64,000 nucleotides of DNA from Rhyzopertha dominica (lineage: Eukaryota > Arthropoda > Insecta > Coleoptera > Bostrichidae): NCBI GenBank assembly GCA_025024175.1, contig QCXZ01000137.1, forward strand, positions 22,134,001 through 22,198,000, given 5' to 3'. Positions 24,771 through 36,902 of this stretch are shown here, piece by piece (position 1 is the first letter of the stretch; each line of letters begins with the position of its first letter). Position numbers and translations under genes: made by a program. A model generated the notes under the pieces. The model searched no databases. It was given only the letters and a program-made list of their open reading frames with translations, and had not been told where the DNA came from.

Positions 24771-25578
24771 TTATTAATTTAGTGCTCATTAGAAGTCGTG
24801 ACTAAAATTTTTACTATTAGATGCAATAGTAATATAGACTAAATTTTAAGAATGCTTATTATATTATCATTTCAGTTAAATCCCAGTTCACACGTTATCC
24901 TTTAACTTCGCTTGAGTAATATTTTGTATTTCAACTATGAGCTTATTAAACATCACCACAATAAGTAAACTAACTATTTTAATTGCCACTATAACAATGC
25001 GAAGTACCTACTTGGACCCATTGCCATTGATATAATTTTAATATTTGTTACTAATACCACTTATATGTAGCTTTGGATAATGTATTTTATTGCATTATTA
25101 AGTTACAGAAAAATGAACAGCATCTTTAAAAATTTCTAGAAAGGTTTACAAATGTGGATGAAATGTGACTTTATTACTATGACTTTTTAAAAACGTCCAT
25201 GGAATTGAGAAACAAGTACAAGGATTCAGCATCCCATCGAATGTTTAGTGCTGCAACATCTGCATCTACTATAAATGGGCAATATTAGGTTATTTTACTG
25301 TTAAAAGTACGTTATTTCATCAAAGAAAAATGAGTGTAAAACTGAGACGTATGTGTTGTCTCATCAAGCTAACTTCCTTCCTAGAATCCTAACATTCTAC
25401 ATCCTGCGAAAAAATGTGGACGTATATTTCCAATAATTATGGTCACATTTTATCCAGTTAGTTGAAACAATTGAATCGATTTAATTTTTCGAATCGCTTC
25501 TTTGTGTCGATTTTAATCTATTAGGTATAGTGAAGCCCTTTTTCTGAAAAAAGGTAAAATTTAGTTTTACTAAGCAGA
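24771..25578. other. Unassigned sequence
   Basis: AT-rich; no motif, repeat or coding remains recognised. Confidence 0.4.
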
Positions 25579-25686
25579 AATTTAGATGGCAATGCCATCT
25601 GTCAGCATTACACTGACAAGATGGCAAAGCCACCTAACTGCCAATACGGGAACTACTTCCTAAAGGAAGTGACCTGTACCTGACAA
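25579..25686 (+). repeat. Dispersed ~105-bp repeat, copy A
   Basis: This copy shares its order of blocks with 44144-44250 (reverse) and 62244-62354: AATTTAGATGGCAATGCCAT, CTGTCAGCATTACACTGACA, GCAAAGCCACCTA, then the hairpin ACTTCCTAAAGGAAGT and GACCTGTA. Flanking sequence is not shared beyond a few bases. The palindromic start (GATGGCAATGCCATC) and the 3' hairpin are conserved. Family unknown. Confidence 0.8.
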
Positions 25687-28600
25687 GTTGGCATGCACCT
25701 GCGTACATCAACAGCAGGTCCCCATGGCACTTTTTGTAAGCGGGCAAGGAGCGATATACATTAAAATGCATTTTATTTAGTTTTACTGTTTCAACTAAAG
25801 TTATTAGTAAGGCACCTTCTTAAATCGACACTACCTGTAAGCCAACAAACATAAACTTATACATATATCGGTATGCAAAATTTTACATTTGCATGCTATG
25901 CAAGTCCCGGTGTAAAACTTGCAATTTTGGTATTTCTGTGTGCTTTATTTGTATGATACTACGGTCTGGATAGTATGACCTTTATAAGCACTAATATATA
26001 CGGAAACTATACTTATGGTAGGTAACTACTGCGAATCCCTGTTGCAATTGTTCGGATCCTGTCTAAGATTTTTAAGTTGCTCTTTCTTTCCTTGCTGACG
26101 TTGATATAGCCAATGTACATGAATATATCACAAGCTAGCATCATCCCAGACTAAATTTCTAAGTACACGTGATCTGGTGCATATTCAGCATTTCGAAAGA
26201 TAGCTCTTTCTTTGCCGCATCAATTCGTTTTGAACGCATATTTTCTAAAACTGTCAGTCAGGAAACAGATTGTTACCAAGGAGATTCCCTAGTTTTCTCT
26301 TTCTTGGATCTTTAACTACTGAGCAATGGAGTGTTTTGATAAATATGTTTCTTTGTTCTTATACATATGTTTATTTTACAATTTTCACATTTTTATCGAC
26401 AAAAATATTTTCCGATACGTTTAGTTATACGATATCTTTTGTGTTTATTATTTTATTGGCTCTCGTGTGCTTCATAAAAAATGTAAGCTGAAAATCAATT
26501 AAGTAAACGTTTGTTTTTTTTAGTATAACGTACACAATAGAATCGATTAATAACGACAGATATTTTCAATAGGTAACCGATTCATGTTATTCAAACCTAT
26601 CGAGTCACCAGCCTATCTAAGCTGCCTACTTTGTACATCGTATTCGAACCATTTACCAAGCTTTCTATATTCGAGTAGAAAAAACCCATACACGTTAATA
26701 TACTAAAAATACAACTTAAAGGAAAACCACACTTTTTAATCATATAATTAATCAGTAATCAATTGGAAGCAAAAGAAGAAGTATTAATTCAAAGTTGCTC
26801 CAAGATAGGTAGCAGCTTACACACGTGCAGAGTCAAGTACTTTCCCTAGATATGACTGTTTCGTGGAGATTTCAATACATTATTTATTTGAATGCCAGAT
26901 ATGACAAACGCCCGACCATTACAGTAAATCCCCACGTAGTTAACACTTTTCGGTTTGCAGATAACGCGCCAGGATGAAGCAATAAATATTAGAGCGAGTC
27001 TAATTCTGGACGGGGCCGCTTTGGACGCCTGACCCAAAGCAAATATAGGGTGTCACGAGATTTAAAGCGGAAATGAAACCGGGGCGTTTTAGGCTGCTAA
27101 AAACCGATCCGTTTCAGTGATTTTAATGGGAGGCAGTTTCGCAGATAAACAGTCCTATCCTCGGATGAAAGTGGAATTACATTTCACAGCTTGGGTTTCG
27201 CACAGGTATCCAAGATAACTCTTGCTATGGTACTTCTGACCACCGCAAATGTCAGCATTTTGTTATTTTGNAAGCCCTATATAACAAAAAAATGCTGTTT
27301 TGTGAATTTATCTAAATATATCCAGACAACGGCATAAGTTTACCGATTACCCGATTATTTGATAATTTTTATAAAAACCCATTTCTGCAACCGGTGAAAT
27401 TTGTTGTAACAGCCAAACTAGTTAAGACTACCACTACTGGTAGTAATAGCACCAACTCTTAACAAAAATATATTATTTGTACCCGATTTCTTCCTGTTTT
27501 AGGGCTATTCGCAAGTAAGTCGATTGCACACTCTGCTATAACGAGAGTTTAATATGTATAATATCCACTTGTTTTTTATCCAAATGATTTTTGAATATAG
27601 AAACCCCTTTCCATTAATGATATATCTATTTTCCCAAATATGGAATATTAGTTTATATGATATATACTTAAACTAACCGAAATTCCTTTTACATTAAATT
27701 ATTGTTTTGCGTACTAAACTGTATACTATTTAACCACCAGAAGTACCTATTGTCAAGGTTACAGTCATTCAATAGACAGCAATTTTAGAACTTGTTCCAA
27801 CGCCTTATGTGTTATGTAGATATTAAATTTCTCATGTTAAACCGAAAGAACGTATTTTATAAAATTAACCATTATTTGTGACTAATTATAAAACTAATGT
27901 ACTTTATTACACTTAAACCGAAGGGTTCCTTATTTTGTAAAACTTTAGTCAAATTTGGCTGCGAATGAAAAATAAATTAGTTATAGGAAAACTTAGTATT
28001 AATAAGGCTTAACAAAATATCCATCCCTTATTTATTATTTTTACAACGTGCTCGATCAATATAATAGATGTACAAATTAGTTAAGACTTTTAATATTTTA
28101 CATCACTAACAGCACAAAACGGGTTTAAAACCTTGTATTCCATTGGGCACCTAATGTCACAATTATAAAAAAAAATTAGTTAAATTGCCATGATACGGAC
28201 ATTTGTGCACGTAAAAGAAAGTTTGAAGAAATATCTAAATAACGCTTAAATTTTGTTTACCTATATAAACAATAGTAAATTTCATTAATACAATCAGTAC
28301 GGCCTTGTTCGATGCGTATAATAAGGGTATAAACTATCAAAAATTTTTAAATAAAACTATGTAAAATTAAAAAGAGAATATCGGCATAAAATATAAGTAA
28401 AGTGAGAGACATGGGAGCTGGCGGGCCAGACAGCTAGACAGTAAAATTAGGTAATAATATCTAACCATTTTTTAAACACATCAACAATCACAAAGTAAGC
28501 TATAGACACCAAGCATTCCCACCTATCATGTCAAGGTTAGTTTGTCAAGAAATTAAAGTGAATTTGGTGTAAATTGATTAAAAGAAATAATACATGCAGG

Positions 28601-28845
28601 CACTTGTACACATTTTGAACCCAAACAAAAGAAACTATTTCAAAGCTCATGTTATAAACGACATGTTAAACGTGTTTCATACACTTTTAACTAAAAGTTT
28701 TCGAATAAAAAACATTTACAGTAAGATCAATTTTATGACAGCCCGGTATATAATTGCACATTTTTATTTATATTTATACGTTTAAAAAACCATATGAATT
28801 TTTATATTACAATTGTTAATTGTGGGCAGTTTTATTAACATTCTC
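25687..28845. other. Unassigned sequence
   Basis: No gene recognised. A complex, less AT-rich block at 26860-27230 could be conserved noncoding DNA. An ambiguous base lies at 27271. The hydrophobic frame at 26270-26491 has no recognisable motif. Confidence 0.4.
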
Positions 28846-28960
28846 GCATTTGAAGCCCTGAAGAAGGAACCAAATGGTTCCGAAAGCTTTGCTAGCAAAT
28901 ACAGAGACTATAAAATAACCAGCTTATTGATCCAAACCCGCAATAAATCGCATTTATAAT
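28846..28960 (+). repeat. Penelope-like element 3' tail with hammerhead-like core
   Basis: CTGAAGA (28858-28864) is followed by a perfect six-pair hairpin, GGAACC-AAAT-GGTTCC (28866-28881), then GAAA (28882-28885) and a three-pair stem AGC-TTT-GCT. This is the order of a hammerhead ribozyme core with a very short stem III. One extra A (28865) separates the core from stem II, and stem I pairs weakly, so self-cleavage is doubtful. Penelope-like retroelements are known to carry such motifs. No coding part is recognised upstream. Confidence 0.55.
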
Positions 28961-31191
28961 AATGTCTAGCATGTACAAAATATACCCAGTATACTCAAAG
29001 ATGTGTTTATGTGGTAGAGTAACTTTACCATAATCATTCAAATACAACATCTGCCCCACTGAGAGGTGCACAAAGACTACACAAATACGTAATTGAAACT
29101 AAAACGTCAGTATTAGTTAGTTAGTGTTAGTGTTTTGGGAAGTTACATCGTTTTTTTCGAAAATAGAACAGAATTATATTACCCTATTCGAAGTGATTAA
29201 TATATTTTACAAATTAAACCATTTTATTTTTTCTCATAACAATGGAGGTATTGCCATACCATGAAAACAATATCAAAATATCTAACACATTGTTATGGTA
29301 ATAAAACGTACCTGCGTCCTAGTTTCTGTCTACAGTTTCTAGTTGGCAGTAATATATCTTCCCCGGCAAATGCAAGCTGTCATGAGAGGTGCAAACCGAA
29401 CCGGTGCGCCACTCTGCAGCAACCGACTTAAATGCTGGCAAATTTGCAAATAAACAATCTCATTTTAGAGCAGTGGCGTTACTTTGTTCTCTTTGGAACG
29501 AGTCATGCAAATTGATGCAAATGTGGTCGACATGCCCGCGGTGTATGAATATCAAAATCATTCTGTTCGGCGTTGAATTCATTCACTAGGGCAATATAAA
29601 TTATAAGAAACACATCACCCGTGATTTTACATGCAAATACGTTTAACCGGAAAATGCGGTAGAAATTAGAATTTGCACTGATAGGATTTACAACGTGTAT
29701 GTAGACAAGAACACAAAAAAATAATCTGCAAACCAAAATACTATACTACACTGCACTTTATGTAAGAAAGAAAGAAGTATTAGCTTAGAAATTAATAGGT
29801 ATGTGTGTTACGAAATGTAATAACAGCGATAAATATGGAACCTGCCAGGACGATTACTTACTAAATAATAAGAACGTTTCATAAAGCGTAAATACTCATC
29901 TACTTTTATCTCATTCGTTCAAATGACAAAACAATATAACACAAAAACTTTATTACCATGGCCTTGGACCTAAAGTTCCTCCATTTTCATACACAATCAT
30001 CAATTTTTTGATATGAATGAATAAACATATGTTCTGGTCAATCTACTCGAACCCCAGGACTGTAGTTTCGCCCTTGTTGATGATCTCATTTACAATACAG
30101 AATATAATACAGTACAACCTCTTTTAAGTCATCGCTTAATTTTTATGGTCCAGCTATACGAAAAAATCTTATTTGCTTTTATTCCGAAAGATATCTGCTG
30201 AAAATTGAATATAAGCTACTAAAGATTAGTAACCTAAAGCGTAAAATACGTGTTTTAGTTTAACGAATTAACAAACCTATGAAAATTACATGCTGTAGGT
30301 AATTAGAGGTTACCGCCAGTTGAGAATCAACATTTAACAAATATAAGGATGCAACTAACTGAAAGAAGCAACTACTACTACTAGCAACTGTTGACAAACG
30401 ACAAGACCATCAATGTGATACGGTTTATCGACGCACAAAAAGAATCCTTTTGCTAGGATGGTAGCATCCACAGAATAAACGGTATTCAATTATATTCGTA
30501 AGGTTCTTGAAACAGAATTTAATGTAGAAACACTATTACTTAGAATGGCAGTAAAACGCATTTTTACTTGACGTAAAACAAAACTAATAATCAGATTTAA
30601 ATTGTTGGATTAGGAAAGACAAGTGCCACTTGGAGGGGTCCAGGACACGCAGCACCTGCTTCATTGCTCCATATGTTCCCAGTTTACCCGTGCAGACCTA
30701 CGTCTTTTTTATGTTTCCTTTAATGACAACAAATGTTTCGCTTTGCACTTATTATCTGTGAAATGACCTAGAGTTTATTATTTCGCAACCAGCTGGGCGG
30801 TATTTCTTGCATTTCTTGTCTGATTTTGGCTTCCAGCTCTTGCAAGTTTCGGGGTTTCTCTTTGTAGGTCTAATTTTTTAAATAACTCCAAATAAATATA
30901 GTTAAAACAGGCGGCCTAGCGGGGTATATAATAGGTCCTCGACGTCCTAATCACCGGAAGGATGTCAGGAACCAACACTCGCATTTAGTCTGTGATGATA
31001 TTGTGCTTGCTGTTCCATTATTCAGTAAGAAATTTCACCAAACAAGTAGCGGCAGTTATGCCAGCATGTTTACAAACCCATTTAGGAAAAAAGTGACTTC
31101 GCCAGAGAATAAATAGTTATTTGTAAAATTTGGCCATGTATATTATCGTTACATAAAAAAGGTCATTATTTTGTTAGGATCAAAGGTGCAC
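28961..31191. other. Unassigned sequence
   Basis: No gene recognised. A moderately GC-richer block at 29390-29590 has open frames on both strands without motifs. Confidence 0.4.
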
Positions 31192-31199
31192 TTTATAAG

Positions 31200-31359
31200 T
31201 AGTGATGCCCACGAGACGAGACGAGTCTGAAAAGTTTCGTCTTGTCTCGCAAGGAAATTGAAGTCTCGCCTCGAGTCTCGCCTCGCAGCTCGAAGTCTCG
31301 TCTCGTCTCATCGTCACGAGGCGAGACTATCGCAAACGAGAATATCCTGGGCATCGGTA
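31200..31359. mobile_element. 160-bp hAT-type MITE with exact 8-bp target duplication
   Basis: The target sequence TTTATAAG is present exactly at 31192-31199 and at 31360-31367. The element starts TAGTGATGCCCACGAG and the reverse complement of its end reads TACCGATGCCCAGGAT, so the ends share GATGCCCA. An 8 bp duplication plus this type of end is diagnostic of the hAT superfamily. The interior is built from GAGACGAGTC/CTCGTCTC-like words and their complements, so a transcript could fold strongly. It is too short to encode anything and would have needed a transposase in trans. Confidence 0.85.
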
Positions 31360-31367
31360 TTTATAAG

Positions 31368-32699
31368 ACTTATTTATCCTTTTTTAGTATCCGAACAACC
31401 GACGATTGACTAATATTACTGACCAAAGCAAGTTGGGTGGTTTATGTATTATAACGCTAACTAATAGATCAAGAGTTTGATCTTCATTGGTAGCCCATTT
31501 AGAATGTACGGATCATAGTAATATGTTTTACATGTCCAGTTTAAGTAACTTGAACACTGACATTGGAGCAATAGAATTTCGCTCCGGATAAATGTTATTA
31601 AATAAATATCAAACACGTTGGCGAAAACGTTGTCCATCTCCATAGCCAACTACCATAGCGATTTCAATTCGTTCGATTTCACTAAATTTCACGAAGTTTG
31701 CAAATTGAAATGAAACTGTTGGTATTAAATAAGTCGTCTAACTTATTGGAAGATACTTTAAGTTGACATCAAAAAAAGGAAAAAACAGAGGTCACTTCAG
31801 AATTATCATCAAATTAATAGAAACCATTAGTGTGACCTGCAGAAACTGCTGATAATATATATAACGTTTTTGTGGCTTATTTGAAAACACGAAAAAAATA
31901 TATTACCATATAATACAAACTAAACACCAGGTTGTGTCAAGGATAAAACAAACCAATACAAATTCGCAGAAAGATCGCTTGGTTAGCATAAAGAAGATAC
32001 AAAAGCAAAAGTGGCAAAAGAAATTAATATAATAAGTTCTATAAAGCATGATTATATCTACAGAAATAAACCTGTTATTCCATTCCTTAGACTAACCCCG
32101 TATACGTCTAGAGACGATTGTCATTTACTATTTTAAAAGAAATTACAGCAGCCACCTTTAAACTCTCTTTTTAATTTGTTACAGTATAAGCAATAGTTTC
32201 AAGATAACATCTTAATAATTTTAGTTATGACTTAACAACCACGAATATCCTCCTATTACTTCCAAACAATAATTATATTCAAATTCCAGCTAACAAATGC
32301 TGCGTTCCTTTTTTATACTAATTCATTTTTGTAAGAAATGTTTTATTGTGAAACAAGCAATACAAAAAAGTTCATTTTTTGAAATCTTCCCAGTGTGTAG
32401 TATAGCTATAAATTTAATTTCATTTCTCGTAAATATTTATACAAGGGACTCATAAATAAAACCATTAAAAGTAAAAAGTGCATAAATAAAGAGGTAAATC
32501 CCAGTATGTTCTTTTACAACATGGTCAATGGTCAGCGTTACGTATTATATTAAAAAAAGAATGCGAAAGTAACTTAATACACCTCAAATAATAGGCACTA
32601 ATGTGTTATTATTGATTACTTAGTTACGGATTGAAAATCTCTTCTACAAAATTTTCTATTGATACATTTAAAATAACCAATCACAATTCCAAATTCCAG
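31368..32699. other. Unassigned sequence
   Basis: AT-rich; no feature recognised between the hAT MITE and the GC-rich block. Confidence 0.4.
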
Positions 32700-33160
32700 G
32701 TTACCTCACGTTGAGCCGAAATGGAATGAAAAGAATCTCNCGGAGCAATCCTACCGAGGTCGACCCAGCAATGTTNCTTCCATTATAACGAAAAGAGGCA
32801 TCGGGAGCGTGCGAGTGACAGTAATATGTGGGGGTGGATAAAACGTCGTGCAGCCAGCAAACGGGGCGAGGATGATCGGACTCGCACGGGGATGCAGGAG
32901 GAGACAGCCTGGATCTGGCGTGAAGAGATGAAATATGGACCCGTGCTGAGTGACAAGAGCGGATAATGAAGCGTACAGCAGATTGGTTAACTGACACCGA
33001 TATCGTATAACGAGGTTTTGTTTCAGATGGGAATCTGTCAGAAACAGCCGGATATATATATATACGGCGGACCGAAATTTCAGCTAAGCAAGAAAGTGTT
33101 CCAGACGGCACCTGGCAGGCGTTGGAAAGAATTTTCCTCAGAAAAGCCAAAGCTTGTGTG
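32700..33160. other. GC-rich block, possible exon or regulatory DNA
   Basis: Composition rises sharply above the surroundings. The minus strand is open for 149 codons (32701-33150), but two ambiguous bases (32740, 32776) lie inside and the translation has no motif I recognise. The left edge (TTCCAG then GTTACC) could be a splice acceptor for plus-strand reading. Function undecided. Confidence 0.25.
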
Positions 33161-33289
33161 ACGTTTTTTTAGGTGCTACCCACTACCAAAGGTTCCACTA
33201 ATGTAATTTCACAATGTTTGTACACACGTTTAACAAGAAACAAGCATTTCCGATTAAAGCATGAAATAAGAAATTTGTGTAAGGGTCTT

Positions 33290-33620
33290 AGGCAGAAAAA
33301 TTTTCCTGGAAATCCCGTTCCGCCGATTACTGGTGTTCCGCAATCTTCTTCCAGTTGTTCCACCAACAATTCGCCAGTAGCGCAATGATTCCAGCTAAAT
33401 TAAACCGTCACTTTTCTACAAAACACTCTTATCGACCGACAAGGAGTATTTTAAAAGGTTATTGGAAACACAAGAAAAGCACAAATAGCTTCGTATGCAT
33501 TAAAACAAAACCACATTGTGTAACGGAATCCCTTGCATAACCAACGTATTCTGAAATATTCAAAATTGTTTTTGGATCCGACACCTAGAAATATATATTA
33601 GCAATTCCATTTCGGATGAT
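33290..33620 (+). pseudogene. hAT (ZBED-type) transposase N-terminal fragment
   Basis: Near 33340-33440 the plus strand encodes remains of a BED zinc finger: a Q-S-S-S-S-C stretch in place of the first cysteine pair, then ASSAMIPAKLNRHFSTKHSY, where KLNRHFSTKH fits the C-terminal histidine half of the finger. After a frameshift, DKEYFKRLLETQEKHK continues as expected. Later KTKPHCVTESLA and FKIVFGSD follow in another frame, like the segment preceding the catalytic domain. Several frameshifts and stops interrupt it, and the RNase H-like core is absent. BED-finger hAT proteins of this kind bind transposon ends. There is no sign that this copy relates directly to the MITE 2 kb upstream. Confidence 0.65.
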
Positions 33621-35743
33621 ACCTACAACAAAAAAAAAGGAGGATTGTATATATGTCAATAGACATTGAAAAACGAGTAATAAACTATCATCATCCGATG
33701 AAGATGAACTAATAAATCCACAGTTTTTTGTACCGTTGCGAATTAATTGAACTAACAACAGGTAAAGATATAATTTATATACGAAAATGAATGCTTACAG
33801 CTTCCATAATATCAAATAATAAAGTTTTCGGAAAACACGCTGTCACAATCAAACAATGACTACCTTTATTTCCGAAGACATAATAATTTGACATATTTGA
33901 CTTTATAACTAAACTAAAACATTAAAATAAAACATCACATTCGCGCCCTGTTGTTTACATTGGAAATTTTTTGCTTCTAAAACCTTACCGACCAGTTCAT
34001 GTTTGTGGTCAATTACATCAAATTGAGACCAATTAATACCGTTTGTTCAAAGATCTTTGCAATGCCACGAAATCTACGTACGAATGCTTACTTTTGTATA
34101 ATCTATTGATTGATTCCAGTAGAACATTTACGTCTAATAAAGAAATTTTCCTCTAAGAAGAATAAAATTGTATTTTTTTATCGCCCGATCGCACTTTAGA
34201 AATAAAGCTTAAAGATTTAAATGAGCAGCCTTTGAAAGTTTGTGGATTTTTATACAAGAGAAGATTTAAGCATATATATACTTGTGGATATATGAGCATA
34301 TGAGCTGACCATAAGCTTGCTTAATTCCATATTTATTTGATTTAAAACTCTTTTTTTATGTTATGTGTACCTACAAGACACTTTACATCAAACTGACCAT
34401 CCAAAAAACTACTTAATTAGAATAATCTTAAGGTTTTTAGTAATATCTAAGCACTAATTAAGATTTCTACAATTTATTTTAATAAGCTACGCCTTATATG
34501 TTCCTTAAACATCACTTTCAGAACCTGACCTAATTTATATTCAAAGAAAGAATTATCACGCTCCACTTAAACAGCAAAACCCGCTCCAATTCGTTTACCT
34601 CATTATACTTCGTCTGCAACATAATACACCGTAATTCACCATGTTAACATACACGCGTTTGCACTGACATTATCAAAGAAACTACATCCCTCAGAGCGTA
34701 CCCTAACAAAGCCAATTATATCCGGTAAACGTGTAACGGTTACGAAACGTATACGAGCATCCAGTTGTCTATACGTACAAAACCCAAAACCCTTCAGGGG
34801 ATAATTACTGAATAGTAGTTAATCCTGCTTAGACTCGATCCTCTTTGATCAACGTACACGTTTAATTACGCGGCATTTTAAACGCCAGGCTAATTATAAT
34901 TCACCTTTTTTCATGGAGCACAGCGTCTGGGGATAAGACTTTCTTTTTCGAGTTCCTGATGCAATTAACATTTAGCAGCATGCGATAAAAAATTCTCTCT
35001 GACAAACGTAAGCTAGTACTTTTAACCAAATTCAAATACTAAAGAAATTTCGGATTATAAATAGTTTCGTTTGTTTGCTTTATTTAGAGGACTGTTTTCG
35101 TTTATAGACGTAACTTTGAACAAATTGAGTATGTACGCGTGTTCATTACGTACAAGAGTACAATACTATTATTCATCTAGTTAGTAACAACATATTATGC
35201 AGCGAACACTTTTATGTAAATTCTAATGTCTTTTTCATTAATGCAGGGATAAGAATTTCCAGTTAATGAAACTGATATCACTGCAATTAAATTAGATATC
35301 GAATAAAATTTCTCCAAAGATATTTAGTATTTTCTCGTAGAAATAATCAGCAATTCGAAATTACTGATTAACTAGTATTTTAATTAACCAATAAAAAGTA
35401 TAAGTATACGATACAAGGAACAATATGGGGATAGTGACATATTCTTTAAAAGCAATATAAAGTCGTCTGTTACGAATTTGTCCTCTTGCTTGGCAAATAT
35501 CTTTTTTCAATTCAAATTTTAATATATGGCATTCGTGCGTGTGTTTTTCTACTTTTACTAAGTTCTATCGGGCCAATAAACATTTATTTATTCAATTATT
35601 AAATGAAATTCTACTTATTATTACAGTAAAATAGAATGACGCGAACTTTTATCATTATATTGTGCATTAAACTTTAAAAAATAAAATTATAATTGAAGGA
35701 CTGTCTTATTTAGGCTTACATTGTTCACGAAAAAACCCGTATA
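33621..35743. other. Unassigned sequence
   Basis: No gene recognised. The block at 34650-34960 is more complex than its surroundings and contains homeodomain-type core words (TTAATCC, TAATTA), which could mark a regulatory element, but such words are frequent by chance. Confidence 0.4.
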
Positions 35744-36902
35744 CAGGGTGTACCATAAAAAACTTCACCTATCACAACTCCGTTGTTGATAGTTTCATTT
35801 GATTGAAACGACAAGTGAATTAAATGGTATCAAACATACTACAAAAAGTAATATTTTTCTTTTTCAGTTCTTTTTATTAATGCCAAACGAAACTGATCCT
35901 TTTTTTATTTTAACACATTTTTTTGGTATATTCGGATTAGATGTGTTCTGAATTCAAAGTTTTATATACATGTTTACTATTTCTTCTATTATATATTAAC
36001 TCACCCAATGTGTCGTAAACATTTGAAATATAAGTAATTATTATAAATAAATAAAACAAAACGCTTTACAATAATTATTCAAACTGCTCGCCAGCTTGTT
36101 CAATTTGAAAATTACTTTCAATGACAAATCCCAGAGCTTCTTGGCTCTATTGGCGATGTATATTTCTATTAAAAATACCTTTGTTGCTAGAAGTGCATTC
36201 GTTAGACCAAATGCATTTAAATAAAAACGACAAAACTATATTCTTCGGTATAGATAATTTTGTTCTAATGCATAAAATTTAGGTTTTCTTAAAATACTAC
36301 TTATTTTAATGAAATAAGTACATCTAATTCGTATTTTCTAAGAATCTACGTCATTGTGTTTTAGGTTTGTTAAAAGATCCATAATTTCTCAAAATCTTTT
36401 CAATTCTCTTAAATCTTTTCGAATCTGAAAACTTCTCTGTCAGGGAAATTAGCACCCTAGCGACAAACCGCTTGCAATATGCCTGTTAACCAATGTTATT
36501 TCATTTTTAAGAGAATATTTTTTTGTGGCAAAACGTTCAAACAGGACAGCAAATAGATTTAATAGAAGTTCACAGTGAGACTTATTGACAATTGTCGCAA
36601 TTTTGTTTTTCATGACACTCGAATATTTATAAATCATGAAAGACAAAGTAAAAATTTCTTAAACGTCTTGTGTTTTTCCTTCAAAAACGTTTATCAAAAA
36701 ATAGACATGTTTTATAGGGCTGAATTCAGAAAATAAACAATCCGAATATAACAAAAAATATATACAAGTATGTTGCCATAAACAGTTGGCTGTCGTTTGA
36801 CATTAATAAAAAGAAATGAATGAAATGATTAATTTTTTTTCAGTGAAATCGTACGAACAGCGGAGGTATGATAATTGGCGTTTTTTTGCTGGACACCCCC
36901 GG
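35744..36902. mobile_element. Probable CAGGG-type TIR element
   Basis: The left end, CAGGGTGTACCATAAAAAAC, is preceded by TATA (35740-35743). The right end read in reverse is CCGGGGGTGTCCAGCAAAAA, and TATA follows it at 36903-36906. The ends align over about 20 bases with gaps. The interior has no transposase remains. The TIR match is weaker than for the other CAGGG elements in the window. Confidence 0.4.

Noticed and set aside
30030..30075. GGGGTTCGAGTAG (reverse) as a SINE B box
   Set aside because: No A-box match upstream on that strand.
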